64,000 nucleotides of DNA from Actinomadura barringtoniae (GTDB lineage Bacteria > Actinomycetota > Actinomycetes > Streptosporangiales > Streptosporangiaceae), in assembly GCF_017573505.1 (NCBI RefSeq), contig NZ_JAGEOJ010000008.1, positions 1 to 64,000 on the forward strand. The letters run 5' to 3'. The notes below the pieces were generated by a model that saw nothing but the letters and a program-made list of their open reading frames with translations, had not been told where the DNA came from and made no database searches. A program made the position numbers and the translations under genes. This document shows, piece by piece, positions 49,958 through 57,414 of this stretch (its first letter is position 1; every line of letters starts with the position of its first letter).

Positions 49958-50530
49958 GTGCAGATCACGCGGCTGGTGCGGGGCGGGTTCCTCGCGGCCG
50001 TCTGCACGCTCCTCGCCCTCGCGGGACACGCGCTGGGCGGCGCCTGCTGCCTGCCGCCGATCTCCGCCGTGCTGGCGACCGGTGCCGTCGTGGGCCTGCT
50101 CTGCGTGGCGCTCGCGAGCCGGATGCTCTCGTTCTGGAAGATCCTGGTCGTGGTCGGCTGGGCCCAGGTGGCCTTCCACGTGGCGTTCACGATGGCGGCC
50201 CCGGGACCGGCCGGGGCCCACCACATGAGCGCGGCGCCCGTGCCCTCGCCCGGCGTCCGCTCCGGCATGGGCCTGTCCATGCTGGCGGGCCACGCGGCCG
50301 CCGCGGTCGCCGCCGCGCTGCTGCTCGCGGGTGCCGAACGGGCCCTGTGGTGGCTGCTGGGCGCCGTCTTCGCGATCGCGTTCACCCGCCTGGTGCTGAG
50401 GCCGGTCGAGATCCACCGGCCGCCGTGGGCGGTGATCGTCGCCGACGACGCGCCGCCGCGCCTGGGTGTCCTGCTGGCCCGTGCCGTCCGGCGGCGCGGC
50501 CCTCCGATGGAACGGCTTCACGCCGTCTGA
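49958..50530 (+). CDS. Small multi-helix membrane protein upstream of a metal/B12-type importer
   Basis: The 190-aa protein has about five hydrophobic helices (GFLAAVCTLLALAGHALGGA, AVLATGAVVGLLCVALAS, ILVVVGWAQVAFHVAFTMAA and two more). One extracytoplasmic loop is rich in His and Met (AHHMSAAPVPSPGVRSGMGL). A Cys pair is near the N-terminus (GGACCLPP). It precedes the binding-protein, permease and ATPase genes by 31 nt on the same strand, so it may belong to that uptake system. The family is not recognised. The GTG at 49958 has only a weak ribosome binding site. Confidence 0.65.
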   Translation: MQITRLVRGGFLAAVCTLLALAGHALGGACCLPPISAVLATGAVVGLLCVALASRMLSFWKILVVVGWAQVAFHVAFTMAAPGPAGAHHMSAAPVPSPGVRSGMGLSMLAGHAAAAVAAALLLAGAERALWWLLGAVFAIAFTRLVLRPVEIHRPPWAVIVADDAPPRLGVLLARAVRRRGPPMERLHAV

Positions 50531-50561
50531 TCTCTCACTCCATCGGAAGCAAGGAACCCCC

Positions 50562-51626
50562 ATGTTCACACGCAGTTTCGTGCTGCCCTCAATCGCGGCG
50601 CTCGCCCTCACCGCCGCCGCGTGCGGTACGTCCGCGAACGGCACCTCCAGCACCGCCCCGGCCACCCCCGCCAAGACCGCCTATCCCCTCACGATCAGCA
50701 ACTGCGGCCAGAAGGTCACCTTCAAGGAGCCGCCGAAGCGAGTCCTCATCCTCAACGGAACGTCGGTCGCCGAGGTCGAGAGCTTCGTCGTGCTCGGCCT
50801 GCAGCGCCACGTCCTCGCCAACGCCCAGTCGTACGGGGTGTCCGACGATCCCGCCATGGTCGCCGCGATCAAGGCGATGCCCACCGGCGGGCTGAAGATG
50901 AACAAGAACTTCGAGGTGCCCGCCGAGCAGGTCCTGGCCGCCAAGCCCGACCTGGTGGTGTCGTACTGGTCGGGCGGCTTCGACCCCAAGAAGGGCCTGG
51001 CGACCCGCGGGCAACTGGCCGCCGCGGGCATCAACACCCTGGTCAACCCCGTGAACTGCGCGTTCGGCAAGCCGGAGGCCTCACCGGCCGAGAAGCGGGC
51101 GTACGCGAACGTGTCGATCGCGTCCTCGCAGGAGTTCATCCGGCTGCTCGGCCAGATCTTCGACGTCCAGCACAAGGCCGCGCAGGTCGCCGGTGACCTG
51201 CGGCGCAGGCTCGACGCCGTACGGGCCCGCACGGCCGGCAGGCCGCCGAAGAAGGTGCTGATCGCCTACCCGGGCATGTCGATGATGAACGCCAACGGCC
51301 TGCCCGCCGTCTGGACCGGCCGCGTCGCCGACGAGGTCGTCGAGGCGGCCGGCGGGACCAACTCGTTCGGCGGGCAGCCCTCCGAGGCGGTCAGCAGCAT
51401 CAACAAGGAGCAGCTGGCCGCCGCCCAGGTGGACGTGCTGGTGGTCGGCGCGTTCCAGCCGTCGGAGAACCCCGCCGAGCAGGCCCGCAAGCTCTTCGCC
51501 GAGTACCCGCAGTGGAAGGCGTCCAGGACCGGGACCTACACGACGGTCGCCGACGGGGTCTTCCTCGGCCCGCTGAACGCGGTCGCCGCCGAGAAGCTCG
51601 CCAAGGTGGTGCAGCCCGGTGCCTGA
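50562..51626 (+). CDS. Iron-complex/cobalamin-type ABC transporter substrate-binding lipoprotein
   Basis: The 354-aa precursor has a lipoprotein signal with lipobox LTAAACG (Cys21). The class III binding-protein fold of FhuD/BtuF-like proteins follows: KRVLILNGTSVAEVESFVVL, LAAKPDLVVSYWSGGF, KKVLIAYPGMSMMNANGLPA, and a C-terminal lobe. It should capture a metal chelate, siderophore or corrinoid outside the cell. Sequence does not tell which. AAGGA lies about 8 nt before the ATG. It overlaps the permease gene by 8 bp. Confidence 0.87.
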   Translation: MFTRSFVLPSIAALALTAAACGTSANGTSSTAPATPAKTAYPLTISNCGQKVTFKEPPKRVLILNGTSVAEVESFVVLGLQRHVLANAQSYGVSDDPAMVAAIKAMPTGGLKMNKNFEVPAEQVLAAKPDLVVSYWSGGFDPKKGLATRGQLAAAGINTLVNPVNCAFGKPEASPAEKRAYANVSIASSQEFIRLLGQIFDVQHKAAQVAGDLRRRLDAVRARTAGRPPKKVLIAYPGMSMMNANGLPAVWTGRVADEVVEAAGGTNSFGGQPSEAVSSINKEQLAAAQVDVLVVGAFQPSENPAEQARKLFAEYPQWKASRTGTYTTVADGVFLGPLNAVAAEKLAKVVQPGA

Positions 51627-52638
51627 GCTCCGTACCGTCGCACTCGTCGCGGGCCTGGCCGTGGCGCTGGTCGTGGCCTCGGCCGTGTCGATCTCGATCG
51701 GCTCGGTGAACCTGCCGCTCGCCTCGGTCTGGAAGGTGATCGGCGCCCGGCTCACCGGCTCCGGCCCCGGCGACCCGCTGCGCGACCAGGTGATCTGGGA
51801 CATCCGCACGCCGCGCGTCCTGGTCGCCGCCCTCGTCGGCGCCGGGCTGAGCGTCGCGGGCGTGGCGCTGCAGGCGCTGGTCCGCAACCCGCTCGCCGAC
51901 CCCTACATCCTCGGGATCTCCTCGGGCGCCTCGCTCGGCGCGGTCCTGGTCGTCTCGTTCGGCGCCACCGCGCTCGGCGGCCTCGGCGTGACCGGCGCGG
52001 CGTTCGCGACCGCCGTGCTGACCGTGCTGCTGGTGTACGTGCTGGCGCAGCGCGGCGGGCGGCTGCTGGACTCGCGGCTGGTGCTGGCCGGGGTCGCCGT
52101 CGGCTACCTGTGCTCGGCCGCGACCAGCTACATCCAGCTCCAGGTGAGCCCGACCGAGCTGCACGCGCTGATGTTCTGGCTGATGGGCAGCGTCGCGGGC
52201 GCCACCTGGTCCGACCTGGGCGTCCCGGCGGCGGTCATCGCGGTGTGCATGGCGTTCCTGCTGCTCCAGGGCCGGAGCCTGAACGCCCTGATGGCCGGTG
52301 AGGACGCGGCGGCCTCGCTCGGCGTCCCGGTGCAGGCGCTCCGCGTCGCCCTTCTGATGATCGCCTCGCTGCTGACCGCGACAGCGGTCAGCGTGGTCGG
52401 CGGCATCGGGTTCGTCGGCCTGATGGTGCCGCACGCGGCGCGGTTCCTGGTCGGCGCCGACCACCGGCGGCTGCTGCCGGTGGCGGCGCTGCTCGGCGCG
52501 GTCTTCCTGGTGCTGGTGGATCTCGCCACGCGCACGGTCGACCGGCCGAACGAGCTGCCGGTCGGCATCTTCACCACCGCGCTCGGCGTCCCGTTCTTCC
52601 TGTGGCTCCTGCGGCGCCGAGCGGCCGGGAGCGCCTGA
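51619..52638 (+). CDS. FecCD/BtuC-type ABC permease
   Basis: The 339-aa protein is a ten-helix FecCD permease with the family segments RTPRVLVAALVGAGLSVAGV, ALVRNPLADPYILGISSGAS, and GGIGFVGLMVPHAARFLVGA. It forms the channel for the binding protein and ATPase encoded beside it. The GTG start overlaps the binding-protein gene by 8 bp, and the stop shares one base with the ATPase ATG (TGATG). The substrate is a siderophore, heme or cobalamin-like compound by family. Confidence 0.9.
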   Translation: MPELRTVALVAGLAVALVVASAVSISIGSVNLPLASVWKVIGARLTGSGPGDPLRDQVIWDIRTPRVLVAALVGAGLSVAGVALQALVRNPLADPYILGISSGASLGAVLVVSFGATALGGLGVTGAAFATAVLTVLLVYVLAQRGGRLLDSRLVLAGVAVGYLCSAATSYIQLQVSPTELHALMFWLMGSVAGATWSDLGVPAAVIAVCMAFLLLQGRSLNALMAGEDAAASLGVPVQALRVALLMIASLLTATAVSVVGGIGFVGLMVPHAARFLVGADHRRLLPVAALLGAVFLVLVDLATRTVDRPNELPVGIFTTALGVPFFLWLLRRRAAGSA

Positions 52639-53405
52639 TGCGGCTGACCATCGAGGGTCTCACCGCCGAGATCGAGTCCACGCCGATCGTGTCCGGCGTC
52701 GACCTGGTCGCCGAACCGGGCGAGTTCGTCGGCCTGATCGGCCCGAACGGCAGCGGGAAGTCGACACTGCTGCGGACCGTCTACCGTTCGCTGCGGCCCG
52801 CCGCCGGCATCGTCTCGCTGAACGGGGACGACCTGTGGCGCATGCCCGCCCGCCGCGCGGCGCTGCGCCGGGCCGTGGTGACCCAGCACGGCGACGTGAC
52901 CGCAGAGTTCACCGTCCGCGAGGTCGTCGCGATGGGCCGCGCGCCGCACAAGGGCCTGCTCGAACGCGAGGACACCGCCGACCGCGCGGTGATCGCCGAC
53001 GCGCTCAAGCGGGTGGACATGCTGCCCGCCGCCGACCGCCTGTTCTCAACTCTGTCCGGCGGTGAACGCCAGCGAGTCCTGGTCGCTCGGGCCCTGGCCC
53101 AGGAGGCGCCGCTGCTGGTGCTGGACGAGCCGACCAACCACCTCGACGTGCGGGCCAAGCTCGGCCTGCTCGACCTGATCCGGTCACTCGGCCTGACGCT
53201 CCTGGCCGCCCTCCACGACCTCGACCACGCGGCCGCCTACTGCGATCGCGTGGTCGTCCTCAAGGACGGCCGGGTCAAGGCCGCCGGGCCACCGCTTGAA
53301 GTGCTCACACCCGCCTTCGTCGCGGACGTCTTCGGGGTCCGAGCCCACATAGGCGAGCACCCCATCACCGGCCGTCCGCACATCGCCGTGGCCTCCCTGG
53401 AGTGA
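52638..53405 (+). CDS. FecE/BtuD-type ABC transporter ATP-binding protein
   Basis: The 255-aa ATPase has Walker A GPNGSGKSTLLRTVYRSL, Q-loop VVTQHGDVTAEFTVREVVAM, signature LSGGERQRVLVARALAQ, Walker B LLVLDEPTNHLD and switch ALHDLDHAA. The MGRxPHKG segment after the Q-loop is typical of iron-siderophore importers. It completes the importer encoded from 50562. A long inverted repeat lies just downstream. Confidence 0.9.
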   Translation: MRLTIEGLTAEIESTPIVSGVDLVAEPGEFVGLIGPNGSGKSTLLRTVYRSLRPAAGIVSLNGDDLWRMPARRAALRRAVVTQHGDVTAEFTVREVVAMGRAPHKGLLEREDTADRAVIADALKRVDMLPAADRLFSTLSGGERQRVLVARALAQEAPLLVLDEPTNHLDVRAKLGLLDLIRSLGLTLLAALHDLDHAAAYCDRVVVLKDGRVKAAGPPLEVLTPAFVADVFGVRAHIGEHPITGRPHIAVASLE

Positions 53406-53411
53406 CCGAAC

Positions 53412-53498
53412 GTGGCCACGCGGCAGCGAACCGTCAGCTCCGCCTGCCCGCGAGGACAGCGCAGACTGGCGTGATCGCGCTTGTTGCCGCGTGGCCAC
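53412..53498. other. 14-bp perfect inverted repeat flanking a 59-nt spacer
   Basis: GTGGCCACGCGGCA (53412-53425) is perfectly inverse to TGCCGCGTGGCCAC (53485-53498). In RNA the stem extends by four more G-U or Watson-Crick pairs. It starts 7 nt after the importer operon and may be a terminator, an attenuator or a cruciform site before the orphan gene. Confidence 0.6.
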
Positions 53499-53513
53499 CC
53501 GAATTCGAATGAA

Positions 53514-53541
53514 CCTCCCAAACCCGGCAACCTTGGGGAGG
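53514..53541 (+). promoter_or_regulatory. Hairpin that sequesters the ribosome binding site of the orphan gene
   Basis: CCTCCCAA (53514-53521) can pair with TTGGGGAGG (53533-53541, one bulged G). The right arm contains the GGGGAGG Shine-Dalgarno of the gene starting at 53547. Melting of the hairpin by a ligand, protein or temperature could switch translation. Confidence 0.45.
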
Positions 53542-53546
53542 CGGCC

Positions 53547-55010
53547 ATGGCGCAGAAGAAGGGCCCGACCGAGCAGCACCTGAAGGCGGCACTGCAGTTC
53601 GTCGCCGAGAGCGAGCTCACGGTCGCCAAGATCACTCCGCTCGTCACCAAGCCGTTCGACGAGCAGATCGCCGCACTGCCCGAACCGTGGAGATCGCTGG
53701 TCAAGGCCGAGGCCCAGGCCAACGCCGCCGCCCTGACGCCCAAGCTCCGGGCCAAGGCGCCGGATGTCGCCACCGAAGCGATCAAGGACGTGATGAACGG
53801 CTATGTGTATCCGACCCTCCAGATGACCGATGCGGAGGTCGTCGACCTGGTGTCGCAGAACGTCACGGTGGCGGGATTCCTCAAGACCGACCTCGGAAAG
53901 CACTACGCCGGCCTCTTCACCAACTTCGTGAAGGTCACGGCCGACTGGAAGTGGTGCGGCGCGCGGGTGCAGGACGCGCAGAAGGAGGTGGAGGCGCTCG
54001 TCGCCAAGGCGAAGGAGCTGAACACGGCGGCGGACCTCGTCCTCACGACGATGCTCAACGCGGGCAAGTCCGCGCCCGGCACCATCGCCGACACGCGCCA
54101 GCAACTCGTGCTGGTGGGCAAGGACGCTCTGTTCGGCCAGTGCGTCGGACCGCTCCTCAGCGAGCTGAACTCCTCGATCGACGAGATCGAGGTACGGCTG
54201 AAGGGCTGCACACCGGCGGCGTTCACCACCTGCCTCCTCAAGCTCCAGGGCCGGACGCTCAGCAAGATCACGGCCGATGACATCCGCCTGGTCTGCGGCC
54301 CGGTGACGCAGCTCAGCACGCTCTGCGAGCTCGACGCCAAGAGCATCCAGGCCTGGATGTCGGACGGGACGCTCAACGCGCTGAGGCCCGCGTTCACCAA
54401 GAACCACCACCCCGCCGGCTTCCTGAAGCTGCTGACCGTCTACGGCTTCCAGGGCTGGGTCGCGGTGTGCTCGCTCAAGAGCCCGGACAAGAAGGCCAAG
54501 GTCATCACCCTGTGGCCCGACATCCAGCAGGAGTTCGTCAACCAGGTGCCGGCCAGGTCGTCGTCCCCGCTCATCGTCAGGTTCATGGAGCTCGCCTGCA
54601 CGGGCACCGACGTCAAGGACTCCTGCATCAAGATCATCCAGGGCCCGAAGAACGCGATCACGGTGGCCAAGGAGGTGACGCCGTTCGGCTGGCAGCTCAT
54701 CGGGGACGTCCGCTTCCCGCGCGCCTTCAGCAAGGGAACGGTCTCGACCGACGACGCCTGCATCAAGCACGTCGCTGAGGAGGTCGGGCCCGGCGCCACG
54801 GCCGCCAAGCTCCAGAAGTACTTCGAGGAGATGGTCGTGGCCTGTGTCGAGGCGGGGAAGCTCTTCACCCAGGGCGGCCAGGTTCCGATGTCGGCCTACA
54901 CGATCGAGTGCGCGGTGGGGGTCTGGAACATCATGATCGGGACCTCGGGGCAGAAGAAGATCTTCCACATCGACAGCGGCTATGAGAAGTCGAACTGGGT
55001 GAAGGCCTAG
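53547..55010 (+). CDS. Uncharacterised Lys- and Cys-rich 487-aa protein
   Basis: No family was recognised. The protein is cytoplasmic in appearance (no signal peptide or membrane helix) and mostly helical. It is rich in Lys for such a GC-rich genome, with about 12 scattered Cys residues (WCGARV, FGQCVGPLL, RLKGCTPAAFTTCLL, VCGPVTQLSTLCEL, ELACTGTDVKDSCIK). Several repeated-looking helices of the form LxxFxKxxxxxxxAV suggest an alpha-solenoid. The C-terminus (TIECAVGVWNIMIGTSGQKK) has a hydrophobic strand. GGGGAG is 6 nt before the ATG at 53547 and lies in a hairpin. It converges with a CoA-transferase gene (4-bp overlap). Function unknown. Confidence 0.75.
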   Translation: MAQKKGPTEQHLKAALQFVAESELTVAKITPLVTKPFDEQIAALPEPWRSLVKAEAQANAAALTPKLRAKAPDVATEAIKDVMNGYVYPTLQMTDAEVVDLVSQNVTVAGFLKTDLGKHYAGLFTNFVKVTADWKWCGARVQDAQKEVEALVAKAKELNTAADLVLTTMLNAGKSAPGTIADTRQQLVLVGKDALFGQCVGPLLSELNSSIDEIEVRLKGCTPAAFTTCLLKLQGRTLSKITADDIRLVCGPVTQLSTLCELDAKSIQAWMSDGTLNALRPAFTKNHHPAGFLKLLTVYGFQGWVAVCSLKSPDKKAKVITLWPDIQQEFVNQVPARSSSPLIVRFMELACTGTDVKDSCIKIIQGPKNAITVAKEVTPFGWQLIGDVRFPRAFSKGTVSTDDACIKHVAEEVGPGATAAKLQKYFEEMVVACVEAGKLFTQGGQVPMSAYTIECAVGVWNIMIGTSGQKKIFHIDSGYEKSNWVKA

Positions 55011-56191
55011 GCGACCGTTCCCGAGGCGCGGAGGCGGGCGACGGCCTCTGAGGTCCGGCCCAGCTCGGCCAGCAGGGTGTCGGTGTGCTGGCCGAGCTCG
55101 GGGATCGGGTCCATGCGGGCCTCCGCGTCCGCGAACGTGATCGGGGGCAGGATCGCGCGCAGATCACCGACCGGGGAGCCGACGTCGCGCCAGCGATCTC
55201 GGTCGGCGAGTTGCGGGTGGGCGACGAGAGCGTGCACGTCGTTCAGGGAGGCGTTGGGGACACCGGCCTCGTCGAGGCGGCGGACCAGTTCGGGCCGGGG
55301 CATCGCGGCGGTGACGCCCGCGATGAGGGCGTCGAGCTCGTCGCGGTTGCGGACGCGGGCCTGGTTGGTGGCGTAGCCGGGGTCGGAGGCGAGGGCGCCC
55401 AGGTTCAGGACGCGGGTGGCGAGGGCGACCCACTGGCGGTCGTTCTGCACGCCGATGACGACGTCCTCGCCATGCGCGGTCGGGTAGGCGTCGTACGGGG
55501 CGATGACGGGGTGGCCGAGGGTGGAACGGCGGGGCGGCCGGCCGGTGTAGAGCGTGGAGTAGAGGGCCTGGCCCATCCACTCGGAGACCGCGTCGAACAT
55601 CGTGACCTCGATCGCCGCGCCCTCGCCGGTGGTGCCGCGCCGCACCAGCGCGGCCAGGGCGCCGGAGAACGCGTACATCCCGGCGGCGATGTCGGCGAGC
55701 GGCGACCCGGCCTTGACCGGCGTCTCGGGGGTGCCGGTCACCGAGATCAGCCCGGCCTCGGCCTGGACGAGCATGTCGTAGGCGCGCTTGTCCCGGTACG
55801 GGCCGCGCGAGCCGTAGCCGGACATGTCGATCACGATCAGGCGGGGGTGGCGGGTGCGGAGGGAGTCCGCGCCGAAGCCGAGGCGGGCGGCGGCGCCGGG
55901 CGCGAGGTTCTGCAGGAAGACGTCGGCGCCGGCGACCAGCTCGGCGAGGATCGCGCGGCCCTCGTCCTGCTTGAGGTCGAGCGCGATCGACTCCTTGGAG
56001 CGGTTGAGCCAGGCGAAGTGGGTGCCGAGACCGCCGCGCACGCCGCTGTCGTAGGCGCGCGCGAAGTCGCCGCCGTCGACGCGTTCCACCTTGATGACGC
56101 GGGCGCCGAGGTCGGCGAGCTGGCGGCTGGCGAACGGCGCGGCGACGGCCTGTTCCAGCGCGACGACCGTGATGCCATCCAGCGGCAGCAT
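55007..56191 (-). CDS. CaiB/BaiF (family III) CoA transferase
   Basis: The 394-aa protein has the family III pattern: VVALEQAVAAPFASRQLADL at the start, DLGARVIKVERVDGGDFAR, NRSKESIALDLK, IDMSGYGSRGPYRDKRAYDM with the catalytic Asp after RAY, and AAGMYAFSGALAAL. These enzymes move CoA between acids such as formyl, carnitinyl or aromatic acyl groups. It is co-transcribed with the upstream acyl-CoA dehydrogenase (TGATG junction at 56189-56193), so an organic acid may be activated here and then desaturated. The acid is not identifiable. Confidence 0.87.
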   Translation of the reverse strand: MLPLDGITVVALEQAVAAPFASRQLADLGARVIKVERVDGGDFARAYDSGVRGGLGTHFAWLNRSKESIALDLKQDEGRAILAELVAGADVFLQNLAPGAAARLGFGADSLRTRHPRLIVIDMSGYGSRGPYRDKRAYDMLVQAEAGLISVTGTPETPVKAGSPLADIAAGMYAFSGALAALVRRGTTGEGAAIEVTMFDAVSEWMGQALYSTLYTGRPPRRSTLGHPVIAPYDAYPTAHGEDVVIGVQNDRQWVALATRVLNLGALASDPGYATNQARVRNRDELDALIAGVTAAMPRPELVRRLDEAGVPNASLNDVHALVAHPQLADRDRWRDVGSPVGDLRAILPPITFADAEARMDPIPELGQHTDTLLAELGRTSEAVARLRASGTVA

Positions 56192-57369
56192 CAGGCCTCG
56201 TCGAGGAGCCGGCGACCGATGATCATCTTCTGGATGTCGGCGGTGCCCTCGCCGATCAGCAGCATCGGCGCCTCCCGGTAGAGGCGTTCGATCTCGTACT
56301 CCCTGGAGTAGGCGTAGCCGCCGTGGATGCGGAACGAGGCCTCGACGACCTCCTTGCAGTACTCGCTGGCCAGGTACTTCGCCATCCCGGCCTCCAGGTC
56401 GTTGCGTTCGCCGGAGTCCTTGCGGCGGGCGGCCATCACCATCATCTGGTGCGCGGCCTCGACCTTGGTCGCCATCTCGGCCAGCCGGAACATCACGGCC
56501 TGGTGTTCGGCGATGGGCTTGCCGAACGTCTCGCGCTGGCGGGCGTAGTCCAGGCCCAGCTCGTACGCGCGCCGCGCCACCCCGCACCCGCGCGCGGCGA
56601 CGTTGACGCGTCCCACCTCGACGCCGTCCATCATCTGGTAGAAGCCGCGGCCGGGCTCGCCGCCGAGGATCTGCCCGGAGGGGATGCGGTAGGAGTCGAA
56701 GAGCAACTCGGTGGTGTCGACGCCCTTGTAGCCCATCTTCTCGATCTTGCCCGGGACGGTCAGGCCGGGCGCGACCTCACCGAAGCCCGGCTCCTTGTCG
56801 ACCAGGAACGTGGTCATCCCGCGATGCCCGGCTTCAGGATCGGTCTTCACCAGCGTCGCGACGAGGTTGGCGGTGGCGCCGTTGGTCAGCCACATCTTCT
56901 GGCCGGTGATGACGTAGGAGTCGCCGTCGGGGACCGCGCGGGTCTGGATCGCCGAGACGTCGGACCCGCAGCCGGGCTCGGACATCGAGAACGCGCCCCG
57001 GATCTCGCCGGTCGCCATCCTCGGCAGGTAGTGCGCCTTCTGCGCCTCGGTGCCGTAGTGGGAGATCATCCAGGCCACGATGAAGTGGGTGTTGACGATC
57101 CCCGACACGCTCATCCAGCCGCGCGACAGCTCCTCCACGACCAGCGCGTAGGTCAGCAGCGACTCGCCGAGCCCGCCGTGCCCCTCGTCGATCATCAGGC
57201 CGAACAGGCCCAGCCCGCGCATCCCGTCCACGATCGCCTGAGGGTAGGCGTCGGCGTGTTCCAGCTCGGTGGCGACCGGGAGGATCTCCTTGTCCACGAA
57301 GGACCGTACGGTCGCCAGGATCTCCCGCTGCTCGTCCGATAGCCCGTGCGTCTGCTGCAGTCTGCCCAC
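56191..57369 (-). CDS. Acyl-CoA dehydrogenase
   Basis: The 392-aa flavoprotein has the ACAD signatures GAFSMSEPGCGSDVSAIQT, MWLTNGATANLVATLVKTDP, YARQRETFGKPIAEHQAVMF and the end GEGTADIQKMIIGRRLLDEA, with the catalytic-base Glu in EGT. It introduces the alpha-beta double bond in an acyl-CoA. The GTG start has TACCGT ending 6 nt upstream, so the mRNA may be leaderless. It diverges from a second ACAD and shares an operon with a CoA transferase. Confidence 0.9.
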   Translation of the reverse strand: MGRLQQTHGLSDEQREILATVRSFVDKEILPVATELEHADAYPQAIVDGMRGLGLFGLMIDEGHGGLGESLLTYALVVEELSRGWMSVSGIVNTHFIVAWMISHYGTEAQKAHYLPRMATGEIRGAFSMSEPGCGSDVSAIQTRAVPDGDSYVITGQKMWLTNGATANLVATLVKTDPEAGHRGMTTFLVDKEPGFGEVAPGLTVPGKIEKMGYKGVDTTELLFDSYRIPSGQILGGEPGRGFYQMMDGVEVGRVNVAARGCGVARRAYELGLDYARQRETFGKPIAEHQAVMFRLAEMATKVEAAHQMMVMAARRKDSGERNDLEAGMAKYLASEYCKEVVEASFRIHGGYAYSREYEIERLYREAPMLLIGEGTADIQKMIIGRRLLDEA

Positions 57370-57375
57370 CTCTAT

Positions 57376-57396
57376 ACGGTATTAGAACCACGTTCT
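57376..57396. promoter_or_regulatory. Palindrome AGAAC-CAC-GTTCT between divergent acyl-CoA dehydrogenases
   Basis: AGAAC (57384-57388) and GTTCT (57392-57396) are perfect arms with a 3-bp spacer. TACCGT (minus strand, 57381-57376) is a likely -10 box for the minus-strand gene. The site resembles TetR-type KstR/FadR operators, but the 3-bp spacer differs from the 2-bp spacer of KstR sites. Confidence 0.5.
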
Positions 57397-57414
57397 GGAA
57401 AGGAGCCCGGCCCG

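Noticed and set aside
50400..50562. Cobalamin riboswitch before the FecCD-type importer
   Set aside because: The upstream DNA is coding for a membrane protein, and no B12-box-like conserved sequence or fold was recognised.
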